From JAIBJN01 sp963842305 (lineage in GTDB: Bacteria; Actinomycetota; Thermoleophilia; Gaiellales; Gaiellaceae), in NCBI GenBank assembly GCA_963842305.1, contig CAWJFW010000005.1, positions 434,001 to 498,000 of the forward strand: a stretch of 64,000 bases of DNA. The letters run 5' to 3'. The notes beneath the pieces were generated by a model. It searched no databases, was not told where the DNA came from, and worked only from the letters and a program-made list of their open reading frames with translations. Every line of letters starts with the position of its first letter. The first letter of the stretch is position 1. The translations under genes and the position numbers were made by a program. This document shows positions 1 to 6,911 of this stretch, piece after piece.

Positions 1-1
1 G

Positions 2-713
2 CGCTCGAGCGAGGCGGATCCCGGAAACCTCGCGTACGCGGCCCTGGCGGATGCGGGGCCTGGGCGCGTCCTCGGGCTCCCGATCATGCAGGAGGGCAAG
101 GGCCACTTCGGCAGCGTCTACGACTACTACACGCAGCAGGCGCCCCGGGAGCGGCCGACAGGCTACGCCCTGGCACCGAAAGGCGTCTACCGGTTCGCGG
201 AGCGGTTCAACCGGCTCGACTGCGGTGCCTGGCTTCCCGGGGACCTCGCAGGAGCTCGAGCGCCTGGGCATCGCGTACTTCGTCTGGCACGGAGGGCTCT
301 ATCGGCAGTCGGAGACCCCGGGCGCCTGGTTCGGGTGGGAGGGGCTCCGGCGCAACGGCTTCGGGGTCGCAGCCGGCGCGTCGCCCGTCTTCCTGTGGGA
401 GAAGGGCCTCGACGCCGCGCCGCTCCCCGGGGAGCCCGAACGGGGCGAGCCACTGCTGTGCGACGGCTGGGAGGACGGCGTGCTCGAGCTCGACGAGGGC
501 GCGCTCTGGCTCTACGGACGGGGCGCTGCCGAGCTTCGGCTCGACGCGCCGACGCCGACCCGGGTCGCGGTGTTCGCCGACGGGCGGTCGCTCGGGCCCC
601 ACCTCGTCGACGGCGAGACGACAATCGGGGCCGACCTCGCGAACGAGGGGTGGCATGCCTTCGTCGTCCGCGGGGAGCCGGGGCTCGAGTTGCTCGGCGC
701 GGGCTTTCGCTGA
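2..713 (+). CDS. C-terminal part of a membrane glycosyltransferase-like protein (partial, frameshifted)
   Basis: This is the distal, soluble end of a protein whose start lies before the window. The readable text has the pattern GRVLGLPIMQEG, then GSVYDYYTQQAPRERP, then NRLDCGAW and LGIAYFVWHGGLY. I know this layout from the periplasmic tail of actinobacterial polytopic glycosyltransferase or mannosyltransferase-like proteins. No membrane segments are left in this part, so the family call rests on the tail only. The frame changes near 228-232, where a run of four G fits the protein only as three G; the second half then reads on to TGA at 711-713. The tail after residue 130 is beta-rich and ends in LLGAGFR. 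It is unrelated in function to the amide genes further on. Confidence 0.5.
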   Translation, partial: ARARRIPETSRTRPWRMRGLGASSGSRSCRRARATSAASTTTTRSRRPGSGRQATPWHRKASTGSRSGSTGSTAVPGFPGTSQELERLGIAYFVWHGGLYRQSETPGAWFGWEGLRRNGFGVAAGASPVFLWEKGLDAAPLPGEPERGEPLLCDGWEDGVLELDEGALWLYGRGAAELRLDAPTPTRVAVFADGRSLGPHLVDGETTIGADLANEGWHAFVVRGEPGLELLGAGFR

Positions 714-793
714 GCGGGCGCGATGTGCTCACGATGTCGGCCGCTGGGATCGGACGGCCGTCGACGTTGGCTCAGGCCCTATGCTTGTTCACG

Positions 794-1364
794 GTGGACG
801 GTCTCCGAAAGCTGTGTGTGATCGTCGAGGAGGTGCGGGCCGAGTCGGGCCGCCCGGTCGAGCCGCCGGTGCTCGTCGCGGCGGCCGGGGCGGTCGTGTC
901 GAACCCGCTCGCAGGAACCTTCGCCGAGGACCTCGCCGCCGTGGCGGACGCCTACTGTGAACCGCTGGGCCGGCTCCTGACCGAGCGTGCGCTCGCCGCT
1001 CTCGACGCGGCGGACGTCGAGGGTTACGGAAAGGGCGCGCTCGTCGGCCTCGGCGGGCGAGGTCGAGCACGGATCGGCGATCATCCACAACCTGCGCTTC
1101 GGCAACCTCGTGCGTGAGCCCGTCGGCGGCAGCTCCCTGCTCCCGTCCGCGGAGAAGCGAGGCCCGGCCGGCGCGGCAATCGACCTCGCGCTCAAGCACA
1201 AGGACGACCACACGGTCCGCTCCCATCACCAGACGTTCGAGGTGCGGATACCCGACGCCCCGCGCGACGACGAGATCGTGGTCTGGGTCGCCCTCGCCTC
1301 TTCGGGGCGTCCGCTCGCGCGGCTGCCGGCCTTCGGCAGCGAGCTCGCCTCGGGCTCCGTCTGA
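794..1364 (+). CDS. Amino acid synthesis family protein (DUF1185/AA_synth), frameshifted
   Basis: The two halves together match the AA_synth (DUF1185) family: an N-terminal LRKLCVIVEEV strand, GYGKGALVGLGG in the middle, then EVEHGSAIIHNLRFG, the serine-lysine stretch SLLPSAEKRG, GAAIDLALKHKD and the C-terminal EVRIPDAPRDDEIVV. About 189 residues, as usual for the family. Its biochemical role is not established; members often sit beside amide- or amino-acid-degrading genes. The frame breaks near 1058, where GGCGGGCGAGG reads correctly only as GGCGGCGAGG, one G fewer. I chose GTG at 794 because homologues begin there; ATG at 734 is an in-frame alternative and neither has a clear Shine-Dalgarno sequence. 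The stop is 3 bp before the next gene, so the two are probably co-transcribed. Confidence 0.65.
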
Positions 1365-1367
1365 GCC

Positions 1368-2243
1368 ATGTCGCAGGTCGCGTTCATCGGGCTCGGGACG
1401 ATGGGCCTCCCGATGGCCCGGAACCTCGTCGCGGCTGGACACGAGCTGGTCGCCGTCGACGTCGATCCGGCCAGGGCGGCGCTCCTCGGCGCGCCGGTCG
1501 CGGCCACGCCGAGCGAGGCCGCCGCGGTCTGCGACGTCGCTTTGCTCTCTCTGCCCTCGCCTGCAGCGGTCGAGGACGTCGTCCTCGGATCCGCCGGCCT
1601 CCGGGCGGGAGCGCGGTCCAGGTTCGCGGTCGTGGACATGTCGACCGGCCCGCCCTCGCTCGCGCGCAAGCTCGGCTCGGAGCTCGGCCGGCTCGGCATC
1701 GACTCCCTCGACGCGCCGGTCAGCGGCGGGCCGCGGGGGGCAGAAGCCGCGTCGCTCACAGTCATGGTGGGAGGAAGCCGCGAGGCCTTCGCCGTTCAGC
1801 GACCGCTGCTCGAGGTCCTGGGCAGCCTCGTCGTTCACGTCGGGCCGGCCGGCTCCGGCCAGGCTGCGAAGCTCTGCAACAACCTGATCGCGGGAGCGAC
1901 GATGGCCGCGATCGCCGAGGCCTGCACCGTCGCCGACCGGGAGGGCATCGACCCGGGGGTCCTCTACAGGCTTCTGACCAGCTCGATGGGCGATTCGCGC
2001 GTCTTGCGCACGCGCTTCCCGGTGCAGGGAATCTCGCCCGACCATCCCGCCTCGCGAGGCTACGAACCGCTCTTCGCGCTTGGCCTCATGGCGAAGGACC
2101 TCGACCTCGCGCTCGAGCTCGCAGCCGCGCACAGCGTGGAAGCGCCTGTCGCAACGGCGAGCAGAGACCGCTACCGAACGGCGGAGAAGAGGGGAGCCGG
2201 GGCGCTCGACTACTCGGCCGTGTACGCGGCACTGCGCCCGTGA
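1368..2243 (+). CDS. NAD(P)-dependent beta-hydroxyacid dehydrogenase (3-hydroxyisobutyrate / tartronate semialdehyde reductase family)
   Basis: A 291-residue member of the beta-hydroxyacid dehydrogenase family. The Rossmann fingerprint GLGTMGLPMARNL sits at residues 7-19, the substrate-binding signature DAPVSGGPRGAE near residue 115, and the catalytic lysine in AAKLCNNLIAG near residue 167. The C-terminal helical domain is complete and includes the KDLDLALELA segment. The family oxidises or reduces 3-hydroxy acids such as 3-hydroxyisobutyrate or 2-hydroxy-3-oxopropionate in the cytoplasm. Sequence alone does not separate these substrates. It follows the DUF1185 gene with a 3-bp gap, and I see no frame break. 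Confidence 0.85.
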   Translation: MSQVAFIGLGTMGLPMARNLVAAGHELVAVDVDPARAALLGAPVAATPSEAAAVCDVALLSLPSPAAVEDVVLGSAGLRAGARSRFAVVDMSTGPPSLARKLGSELGRLGIDSLDAPVSGGPRGAEAASLTVMVGGSREAFAVQRPLLEVLGSLVVHVGPAGSGQAAKLCNNLIAGATMAAIAEACTVADREGIDPGVLYRLLTSSMGDSRVLRTRFPVQGISPDHPASRGYEPLFALGLMAKDLDLALELAAAHSVEAPVATASRDRYRTAEKRGAGALDYSAVYAALRP

Positions 2244-2259
2244 ACGCGCCTCCACCGCC

Positions 2260-3339
2260 TTGACGGCGCGGCGGGCCGTCTCCGGGCTCGTCCTCGGCGC
2301 GGTCGTGGTGCTCGCCGTGGCGGCGGCGTATGACGCGCTCCGCGGGGGAGCTGCGTCGCCGGCGGACGTGGATACGACCGAGGAACCGCCGCTCGTCGGA
2401 CGTGAGCTCCCGGGGCCAGGCGAGCTCACGGGCACGCTGGTCTTCGCCAGCCAGGCCGGTTGCCGCCCGCGCACGCTCAGCCTCGCGACCATGACGCTCG
2501 GAGAGGGTGGCCCGTCCCTCGAGTGCGGCCTCTGGGTCCCTCCCCGCGGACCGCTTGCGGTGGTCTCCCTCGCCTCGGCTCTCGGGTTCCGCGGTAGCCG
2601 CGCGGCGCTTCTGCGCCTCGGCGATCCGCCCGACGTCGTTCGGGAGCTCGGCATCGTGCGCGGCGAGCCCTCCTGGTCCGAGGACGGCCGCCGGCTCGCG
2701 TGGTGCACGGCCGCGAGCGCCACGGTCGTGCTCGACCTGGACAGCGGACTGCGCGAACGGCTTGCGGGATGCCGTCCGAGGATCGCACCCGACGGCTCGG
2801 TGCTGACGCGGCCCGACCGTCTGCTCACGTCCACGCTCTTGCGGGACGGCAGGGTGTTTCTCCGCGAAGAGGACCTCGTACGGCCGTACCCGCCGGGCAG
2901 CGAGGGTCCGCTCGACGTCGTCGGCTACGACCTTCGACCGGACGGGCTGCTTGCGGTGGTGACCGTCCGCTTCGAGCCGGGCCGGCGACCGCGTCGGCTT
3001 CTCCAGCTCTGGCGTGGGAAACAGCTCGAGCGCGCGATCCTGCTGCCCGAGCTCAACCTGCCCGCGGGCGCAGGGCGCCTGGGCGACCGGGTCGAGTTCG
3101 ACCCGTCGGGCCGGGAGGTGGCCGTTTCCTTCCCCGGAGCCGGCAAGGAGATGATCCTGGTCGACGTGAGGTCCGGCTCCGTCGCACTACCGCCCACGAG
3201 CCAGCACGGCTTCGCCTGGTCCCGCGACGGACAGTGGTTCGCGCTCTCGACAGGGGAGGAGATCCGCATATTCGGCTCCGACCGACGCGACCCGATCTAC
3301 GTCCTCCCCGTCGGCGCGGCCACGCTCGCCTGGCGCTAG
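2260..3339 (+). CDS. Membrane-anchored beta-propeller-like protein of unknown function
   Basis: I do not recognise a named family. A single hydrophobic segment (residues about 8-26, SGLVLGAVVVLAVAAAY) follows a short Arg-rich start, predicting an N-in signal anchor. The rest is extracytoplasmic and contains repeats of the TolB/WD40-like type: WSEDGRRLAW, APDGSVL, FDPSGREVAVSF and WSRDGQWFALS. These suggest a beta-propeller of five or six blades. The start used is TTG at 2260, the first start in the frame after the preceding gene ends. The 3' end meets the convergent DehI-like gene, sharing 4 bp. A role cannot be assigned. Confidence 0.6.
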   Translation: MTARRAVSGLVLGAVVVLAVAAAYDALRGGAASPADVDTTEEPPLVGRELPGPGELTGTLVFASQAGCRPRTLSLATMTLGEGGPSLECGLWVPPRGPLAVVSLASALGFRGSRAALLRLGDPPDVVRELGIVRGEPSWSEDGRRLAWCTAASATVVLDLDSGLRERLAGCRPRIAPDGSVLTRPDRLLTSTLLRDGRVFLREEDLVRPYPPGSEGPLDVVGYDLRPDGLLAVVTVRFEPGRRPRRLLQLWRGKQLERAILLPELNLPAGAGRLGDRVEFDPSGREVAVSFPGAGKEMILVDVRSGSVALPPTSQHGFAWSRDGQWFALSTGEEIRIFGSDRRDPIYVLPVGAATLAWR

Positions 3340-4046
3340 GAGGTCGCCGCCGCGAGCGCGAACACGAGGTTGCGCGGGAGCGCGATGCGGAACTGGTCGA
3401 GCACGGGCCGTGCTTCCTCGGCCGCGAAGAAAGAATATTCGGGGAAGGAAGCGGCCTCGCGCTCAGCCGCTCCCGCGACGGCGGCGACGAGCCGCGCCCC
3501 TTTCGGCGTGCGGAAGAAGGGGCCGATTCCGGCCCACGACTCCGTGAGGGCTCCGTCCGCCGCCAGCGCCTTGTAGAGGCTCGGCACGTGCTCGGTGCCG
3601 TACAAGTCCCTGATCTCGGAATAGAGCGGATCCTCGTCGCGCTGCTCCGGAACGGGTGTCGGCGGGAGCGACGCCGGAGGGGGCAGGCTTCGGGCCGGCG
3701 GCTCGCGGAGCGGCAGGACGCCGTCGAGGCTGAGGCCTAGCGACGTCACGATCAGGAGAAGGCTGGGGAGGTCAGCCGCGAAGGGGGCGGCCGCCTCACG
3801 GACGGCCGGGGAGGGCCGATAGGCGAGGCGAGGCCGCGCCTGCTCGACGAGGCGAGCCGCAGCTGCCGCGGCCCGCGGGTCGTCGTACAGCGCCCTGGCC
3901 TGGAGCCAGGCGGGAACGAGCGCCGCCGGCTCCCGCGCCAGCGCCTTGAAGATCGCCGGGACGAAGGGCATCCGGGCTCGAACGTCTGCGAAGACCGAGA
4001 GGACGATGCCCGTCGCGTCCTCCTCGTGAACGAGGTCGTACCTCAA
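3336..4046 (-). CDS. DehI-like (halocarboxylic acid dehalogenase superfamily) protein
   Basis: About 236 residues. The opening segment, IVLSVFADVRARMPFVPAIFKALAREPAALVPAW, and the second-half block, DLYGTEHVPSLYKALAADG, have the repeated arrangement of the DehI family, in which two similar halves form the active site of group I 2-haloacid dehalogenases. Proteins of this family in actinobacteria are mostly of unknown substrate, so dehalogenation is not claimed. The gene is shorter than the usual 280-300 residues and starts at a TTG (4046) with no clear ribosome site. It is divergent from the GntR gene with only 13 bp between start codons, so both probably answer to the palindrome at 4051. Confidence 0.55.
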   Translation of the reverse strand: MRYDLVHEEDATGIVLSVFADVRARMPFVPAIFKALAREPAALVPAWLQARALYDDPRAAAAAARLVEQARPRLAYRPSPAVREAAAPFAADLPSLLLIVTSLGLSLDGVLPLREPPARSLPPPASLPPTPVPEQRDEDPLYSEIRDLYGTEHVPSLYKALAADGALTESWAGIGPFFRTPKGARLVAAVAGAAEREAASFPEYSFFAAEEARPVLDQFRIALPRNLVFALAAATS

Positions 4047-4049
4047 GAT

Positions 4050-4064
4050 TGCATACTGTATGCT
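4050..4064. promoter_or_regulatory. Palindromic operator overlapping the GntR start codon
   Basis: TGCATACTGTATGCT is an odd dyad: GCATAC and GTATGC are perfect inverted halves about one central T. It fills the space between the divergent DehI-like and GntR starts, and the proposed ATG at 4060 is inside it. FCD-type GntR regulators commonly bind short dyads of this size, so autoregulation of the gene at 4060 is the simplest reading. If the true start is GTG at 4072, the dyad lies just upstream of it. Confidence 0.55.
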
Positions 4065-4764
4065 CGCTCGAGTGGGTGGCAACCTGCTCGAGGGCCGCCT
4101 TCCGGCCCCACAGAGCGCGAGCGCAGCGGCCGGCGAGGTCATCCGCGAAGCGATCATCGACGGTCGGCTCCCGCCCGGGCAGCGCTTGAAGGAGGAGGAG
4201 CTGGCTCGGGAGCTCGGGATCAGCCGGACGCCCGTACGCGAGGCGCTGCTCTTGCTCGAGAGCGAGGGCCTCGTCGAGTCGATCCCGCGGCGGGGCGCCA
4301 CGGTGCGCTCGTACGCGGTCAGCGACCTCGACGACGTCTACCAGCTCCGCGCTCTCCTCGAGGGGCACGCAGCACGGCGTGCAGCCGCGCGCATCTCCCC
4401 CGCCGACGTAACCCGCCTCGAGAAGAGCTGCGATCGCTTCGACCGCCTTCGGGCCGAGGACGACCTACTCGATCTCGTCAAGGAAAATCTGCTCTTCCAC
4501 AGCGTCGTTCACGAGGCGGCTGCGAGCGACCGGCTCGCGGCGCTCATCCGCAAAGTGATCGAGATCCCGCTCGTCTACAAGTCGTTCTACTGGTACTCGC
4601 CCGAGCAGAAGGTCATCTCGCAGCACTACCATCGCCAGCTGGCGCGCGCGCTGAAGCTCGGGGACGGAGAGCGGGCCGAGCTGATCATGAAGGAGCACGT
4701 GCTCGAGGCGCGTGACTTCCTGCTCGCGCAGATCGGGCACCGAGGGGAGGACGAGCCTGCATGA
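4060..4764 (+). CDS. GntR-family transcriptional regulator, FCD (FadR-like) subfamily
   Basis: 234 residues with an N-terminal winged helix-turn-helix, from EVIREAIIDGRLPPGQRL through ELARELGISRTPVREALLLLESEGLVE, followed by the all-helical FCD ligand domain (VYQLRALLEGHAARRAA and the late HYHRQLARALKLGD segment). FCD regulators bind small carboxylates and often a metal through Asp/His residues. The reading frame ends 4 bp into the CoA-transferase gene, so the regulator is first in the operon 4060-14.1 kb and probably senses its substrate. The ATG at 4060 lies inside a palindrome; GTG at 4072 would be a leader-bearing alternative. Confidence 0.88.
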   Translation: MLARVGGNLLEGRLPAPQSASAAAGEVIREAIIDGRLPPGQRLKEEELARELGISRTPVREALLLLESEGLVESIPRRGATVRSYAVSDLDDVYQLRALLEGHAARRAAARISPADVTRLEKSCDRFDRLRAEDDLLDLVKENLLFHSVVHEAAASDRLAALIRKVIEIPLVYKSFYWYSPEQKVISQHYHRQLARALKLGDGERAELIMKEHVLEARDFLLAQIGHRGEDEPA

Positions 4765-6014
4765 GCGAGCTTTCGTCCCCGCCCGCCGCTCAGGGCCGCC
4801 CGGAGACTTCCGGGCCCGGCCCGCTGGCGGGGATCCGGGTGCTCGAGCTCGGCATGCTCCTCGCGGGACCGTTCACAGGTCGCCTCCTCGGCGACATGGG
4901 TGCCGAGATCATCAAGGTGGAGCCCCCGGGCAAGCCGGACCCGCTGCGCGAATGGGGCAAGGCGCGATACAAGGGCCGCTCGCTCTGGTGGGGCGTCCAG
5001 TCGCGGAACAAGAAGTGCGTGACGCTCGACCTGCGCACCCCAAGGGGGCAAGGGCTTCTGCTCGAGCTGGCCAGGCAGAGCGACGTGGTCGTCGAGAACT
5101 TCCGGCCAGGGACGCTCGAGAAATGGAATCTGGGCTGGAAGGAGCTGCAGGAAGCGAATTCCGGGCTCATCCTCTGCCGCGTGTCCGGCTACGGGCAGAC
5201 CGGCCCCTACGCTCCGCGGGCGGGCTTCGCCTCGGTCGCGGAGGCCATGGGAGGCATACGGCACCTCAACGGCTTCCCTGGCGAGCCGCCGCCCAGGCTG
5301 CATCTGTCACTGGGCGACTCGCTGGCAGGGATGTTCGCCGCGCAGGGAATCCTCGCTGCCCTCTACCGCCGGGACGCGCTCGGGGGTGGACACGGCCAGG
5401 TGGTCGACGTCTCGCTACTCGAGTCGTGCTTCGCCCTCCTCGAGAGCACGGTGCCCGAGTACGACCGTCTGGGGATCGTCCGCGGGCCGGGCGGGACCGG
5501 GCTGAAGGGGGTCGCCCCCTCGAACATCTTCCGGTCGCGGGACGACAAGTGGATGGTGATCGCCGCGAACGCGGACAACGTCTTCGGGCGGCTGTGCGCC
5601 GCGATGGGCTCGCCCGAGCTCGCCGACGACGAGCGCTTCTCCACCCACCTCGCGCGCGGCGAGCACCAGGAGGAGATCGAGGGGATCATCGCCGAGTGGG
5701 CCGGCGGGCTCGACGCCGCGGAGATCGACCGCGTCCTGAACGAGGCCGGCGTCATCTGCGGCCCGATCTACACGATCGCGGACATCTTCGAGGATGAGCA
5801 CTTCCGCGCCCGCGACATGCTGGTCGAGCACGAGGACCCCGAGTTCGGCACCTACATCGGCCCCGGGATCGTCCCGAAGTTCTCGGAGACGCCTGGGGAG
5901 GTCCGCTGGTCGGCGACGTGGGAGCACGGGAGCCACAACCGCGAGGTCTTCGGCGGGCTGCTCGGACTCTCCGACGAGACGCTGGCCGAGCTTCGCGCGG
6001 AGGGGGTGTTGTGA
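4761..6014 (+). CDS. CaiB/BaiF family III CoA-transferase
   Basis: 417 residues. The family start is plain: LAGIRVLELGMLLAGPFTGRLLGDMGAEIIKVEPP, then VVVENFRPGTLEKWNLG and SGYGQTGPYAPRAGFASVAEAMGGIR. Family III enzymes move CoA between carboxylic acids through a mixed-anhydride intermediate. In most, the catalytic Asp is in a GYDxxxQA motif; here that spot reads GFASVAEA, as in a sub-branch that carries Glu in place of Gln and lacks the Asp, so the mechanism deserves care. Overlaps the GntR gene (ATGA) and the lyase gene (GTGA). Together with the lyase it would activate an acid to its CoA ester and cleave it. Confidence 0.87.
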   Translation: MSELSSPPAAQGRPETSGPGPLAGIRVLELGMLLAGPFTGRLLGDMGAEIIKVEPPGKPDPLREWGKARYKGRSLWWGVQSRNKKCVTLDLRTPRGQGLLLELARQSDVVVENFRPGTLEKWNLGWKELQEANSGLILCRVSGYGQTGPYAPRAGFASVAEAMGGIRHLNGFPGEPPPRLHLSLGDSLAGMFAAQGILAALYRRDALGGGHGQVVDVSLLESCFALLESTVPEYDRLGIVRGPGGTGLKGVAPSNIFRSRDDKWMVIAANADNVFGRLCAAMGSPELADDERFSTHLARGEHQEEIEGIIAEWAGGLDAAEIDRVLNEAGVICGPIYTIADIFEDEHFRARDMLVEHEDPEFGTYIGPGIVPKFSETPGEVRWSATWEHGSHNREVFGGLLGLSDETLAELRAEGVL

Positions 6015-6901
6015 CCGTCACGATCTGCGACGTAGGGCCGCGCGACGGCCTTCAGAACGAGCCGACGACGCTCGCCCCCGGGGTGCGGGCGGAGCTCGTG
6101 AACCGGCTCGCCGACGCGGGGCTCCGCCGGATCGAGGCAGTCAGCTTCGTGAACCCGAAGCTGGTGCCGCAGATGGGCGGCGCCGAGGAGGTCGTCGCGG
6201 GCCTCGAGCGCCGCGACGGGGTCGTCTACGCAGGTCTCGCCCTCAACGAGCGCGGCTACGAGCGCCTGTCCGCGGCCGGGCTGGACGAGGTCCACTTCGC
6301 CTTCGCAGCCACCGAGAGCTTCAACCGCCGAAACCAGAACGCGAGCGTCGAGGAGTCGCTGGCCGCAGCGCTCCGCATCGCCGGGCGGGCGAAGGAGGAC
6401 GGCATCCGAGCCACGGTCACCATCGGCGTCTCGTTCGGCTGCCCGTTCGAGGGCCCGGTCGACCCCGGGCGCGTCGCCGACCTCGCGGAGCGCCTTGCGC
6501 CGTCCTTCGACGAGGTCGTCTTTGCCGACACCATCGGCGTCGCCGTCCCTCGGGAAGTCAAGCATCTCATCGGCCGGGCGCGCCTTTCGGGGACGACGGT
6601 CGGCGCCCACCTGCACAACACGCGCAACACCGGCTACGCGAACGCGCTCGCCGCGCTGGAGGCGGGCGCCACCGTGCTCGACGCGTCCGTCGGAGGGATC
6701 GGCGGGTGCCCCTTCGCCCCGCGGGCGACCGGGAACATCGGGACCGAGGACCTCGTCTACGTCCTTCACGGCGAGGGCGTCGAGACCGGGATCGACCTCG
6801 CGGCGCTGATCGGCGTCGCCGAGTGGCTCGAGAGTGTGCTCCAGCGCCCGCTCGAGGGATACGTCTACCGCGCGGGGACGCTTGCGTCGCTCGCCGGCTG
6901 A
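6011..6901 (+). CDS. Hydroxymethylglutaryl-CoA lyase-like enzyme (HMGL family)
   Basis: 296 residues, TIM-barrel HMGL-like. DVGPRDGLQNE near residue 6 carries the catalytic Arg-Asp, GAHLHNTRNTGYAN near residue 202 the metal-binding HxH, and GGIGGCPFAPRATGN near residue 230 the flexible loop cysteine of HMG-CoA lyases. The family cleaves 3-hydroxy-3-methyl acyl-CoAs to acetyl-CoA and a ketone or keto acid. The start is the GTG at 6011 that overlaps the CoA-transferase stop. Coupling to CaiB suggests a C5-C6 hydroxy-dicarboxyl-CoA substrate (for example citramalyl-type), but this is inference. No frame break. Confidence 0.85.
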   Translation: MTVTICDVGPRDGLQNEPTTLAPGVRAELVNRLADAGLRRIEAVSFVNPKLVPQMGGAEEVVAGLERRDGVVYAGLALNERGYERLSAAGLDEVHFAFAATESFNRRNQNASVEESLAAALRIAGRAKEDGIRATVTIGVSFGCPFEGPVDPGRVADLAERLAPSFDEVVFADTIGVAVPREVKHLIGRARLSGTTVGAHLHNTRNTGYANALAALEAGATVLDASVGGIGGCPFAPRATGNIGTEDLVYVLHGEGVETGIDLAALIGVAEWLESVLQRPLEGYVYRAGTLASLAG

Positions 6902-6911
6902 AAGGAGAGGA

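Noticed and set aside
789..2834. A 681-codon minus-strand open frame across the first dehydrogenase genes
   Set aside because: Arg/Pro-rich antisense reading of high-GC codons with no family match; the plus-strand proteins are clear.
6011..6901. LeuA-type isopropylmalate synthase because of the nearby LeuC/LeuD
   Set aside because: Length, GPRDGLQNE and the GGCPFAPRATGN loop are HMG-CoA-lyase-like, and no regulatory domain is present.
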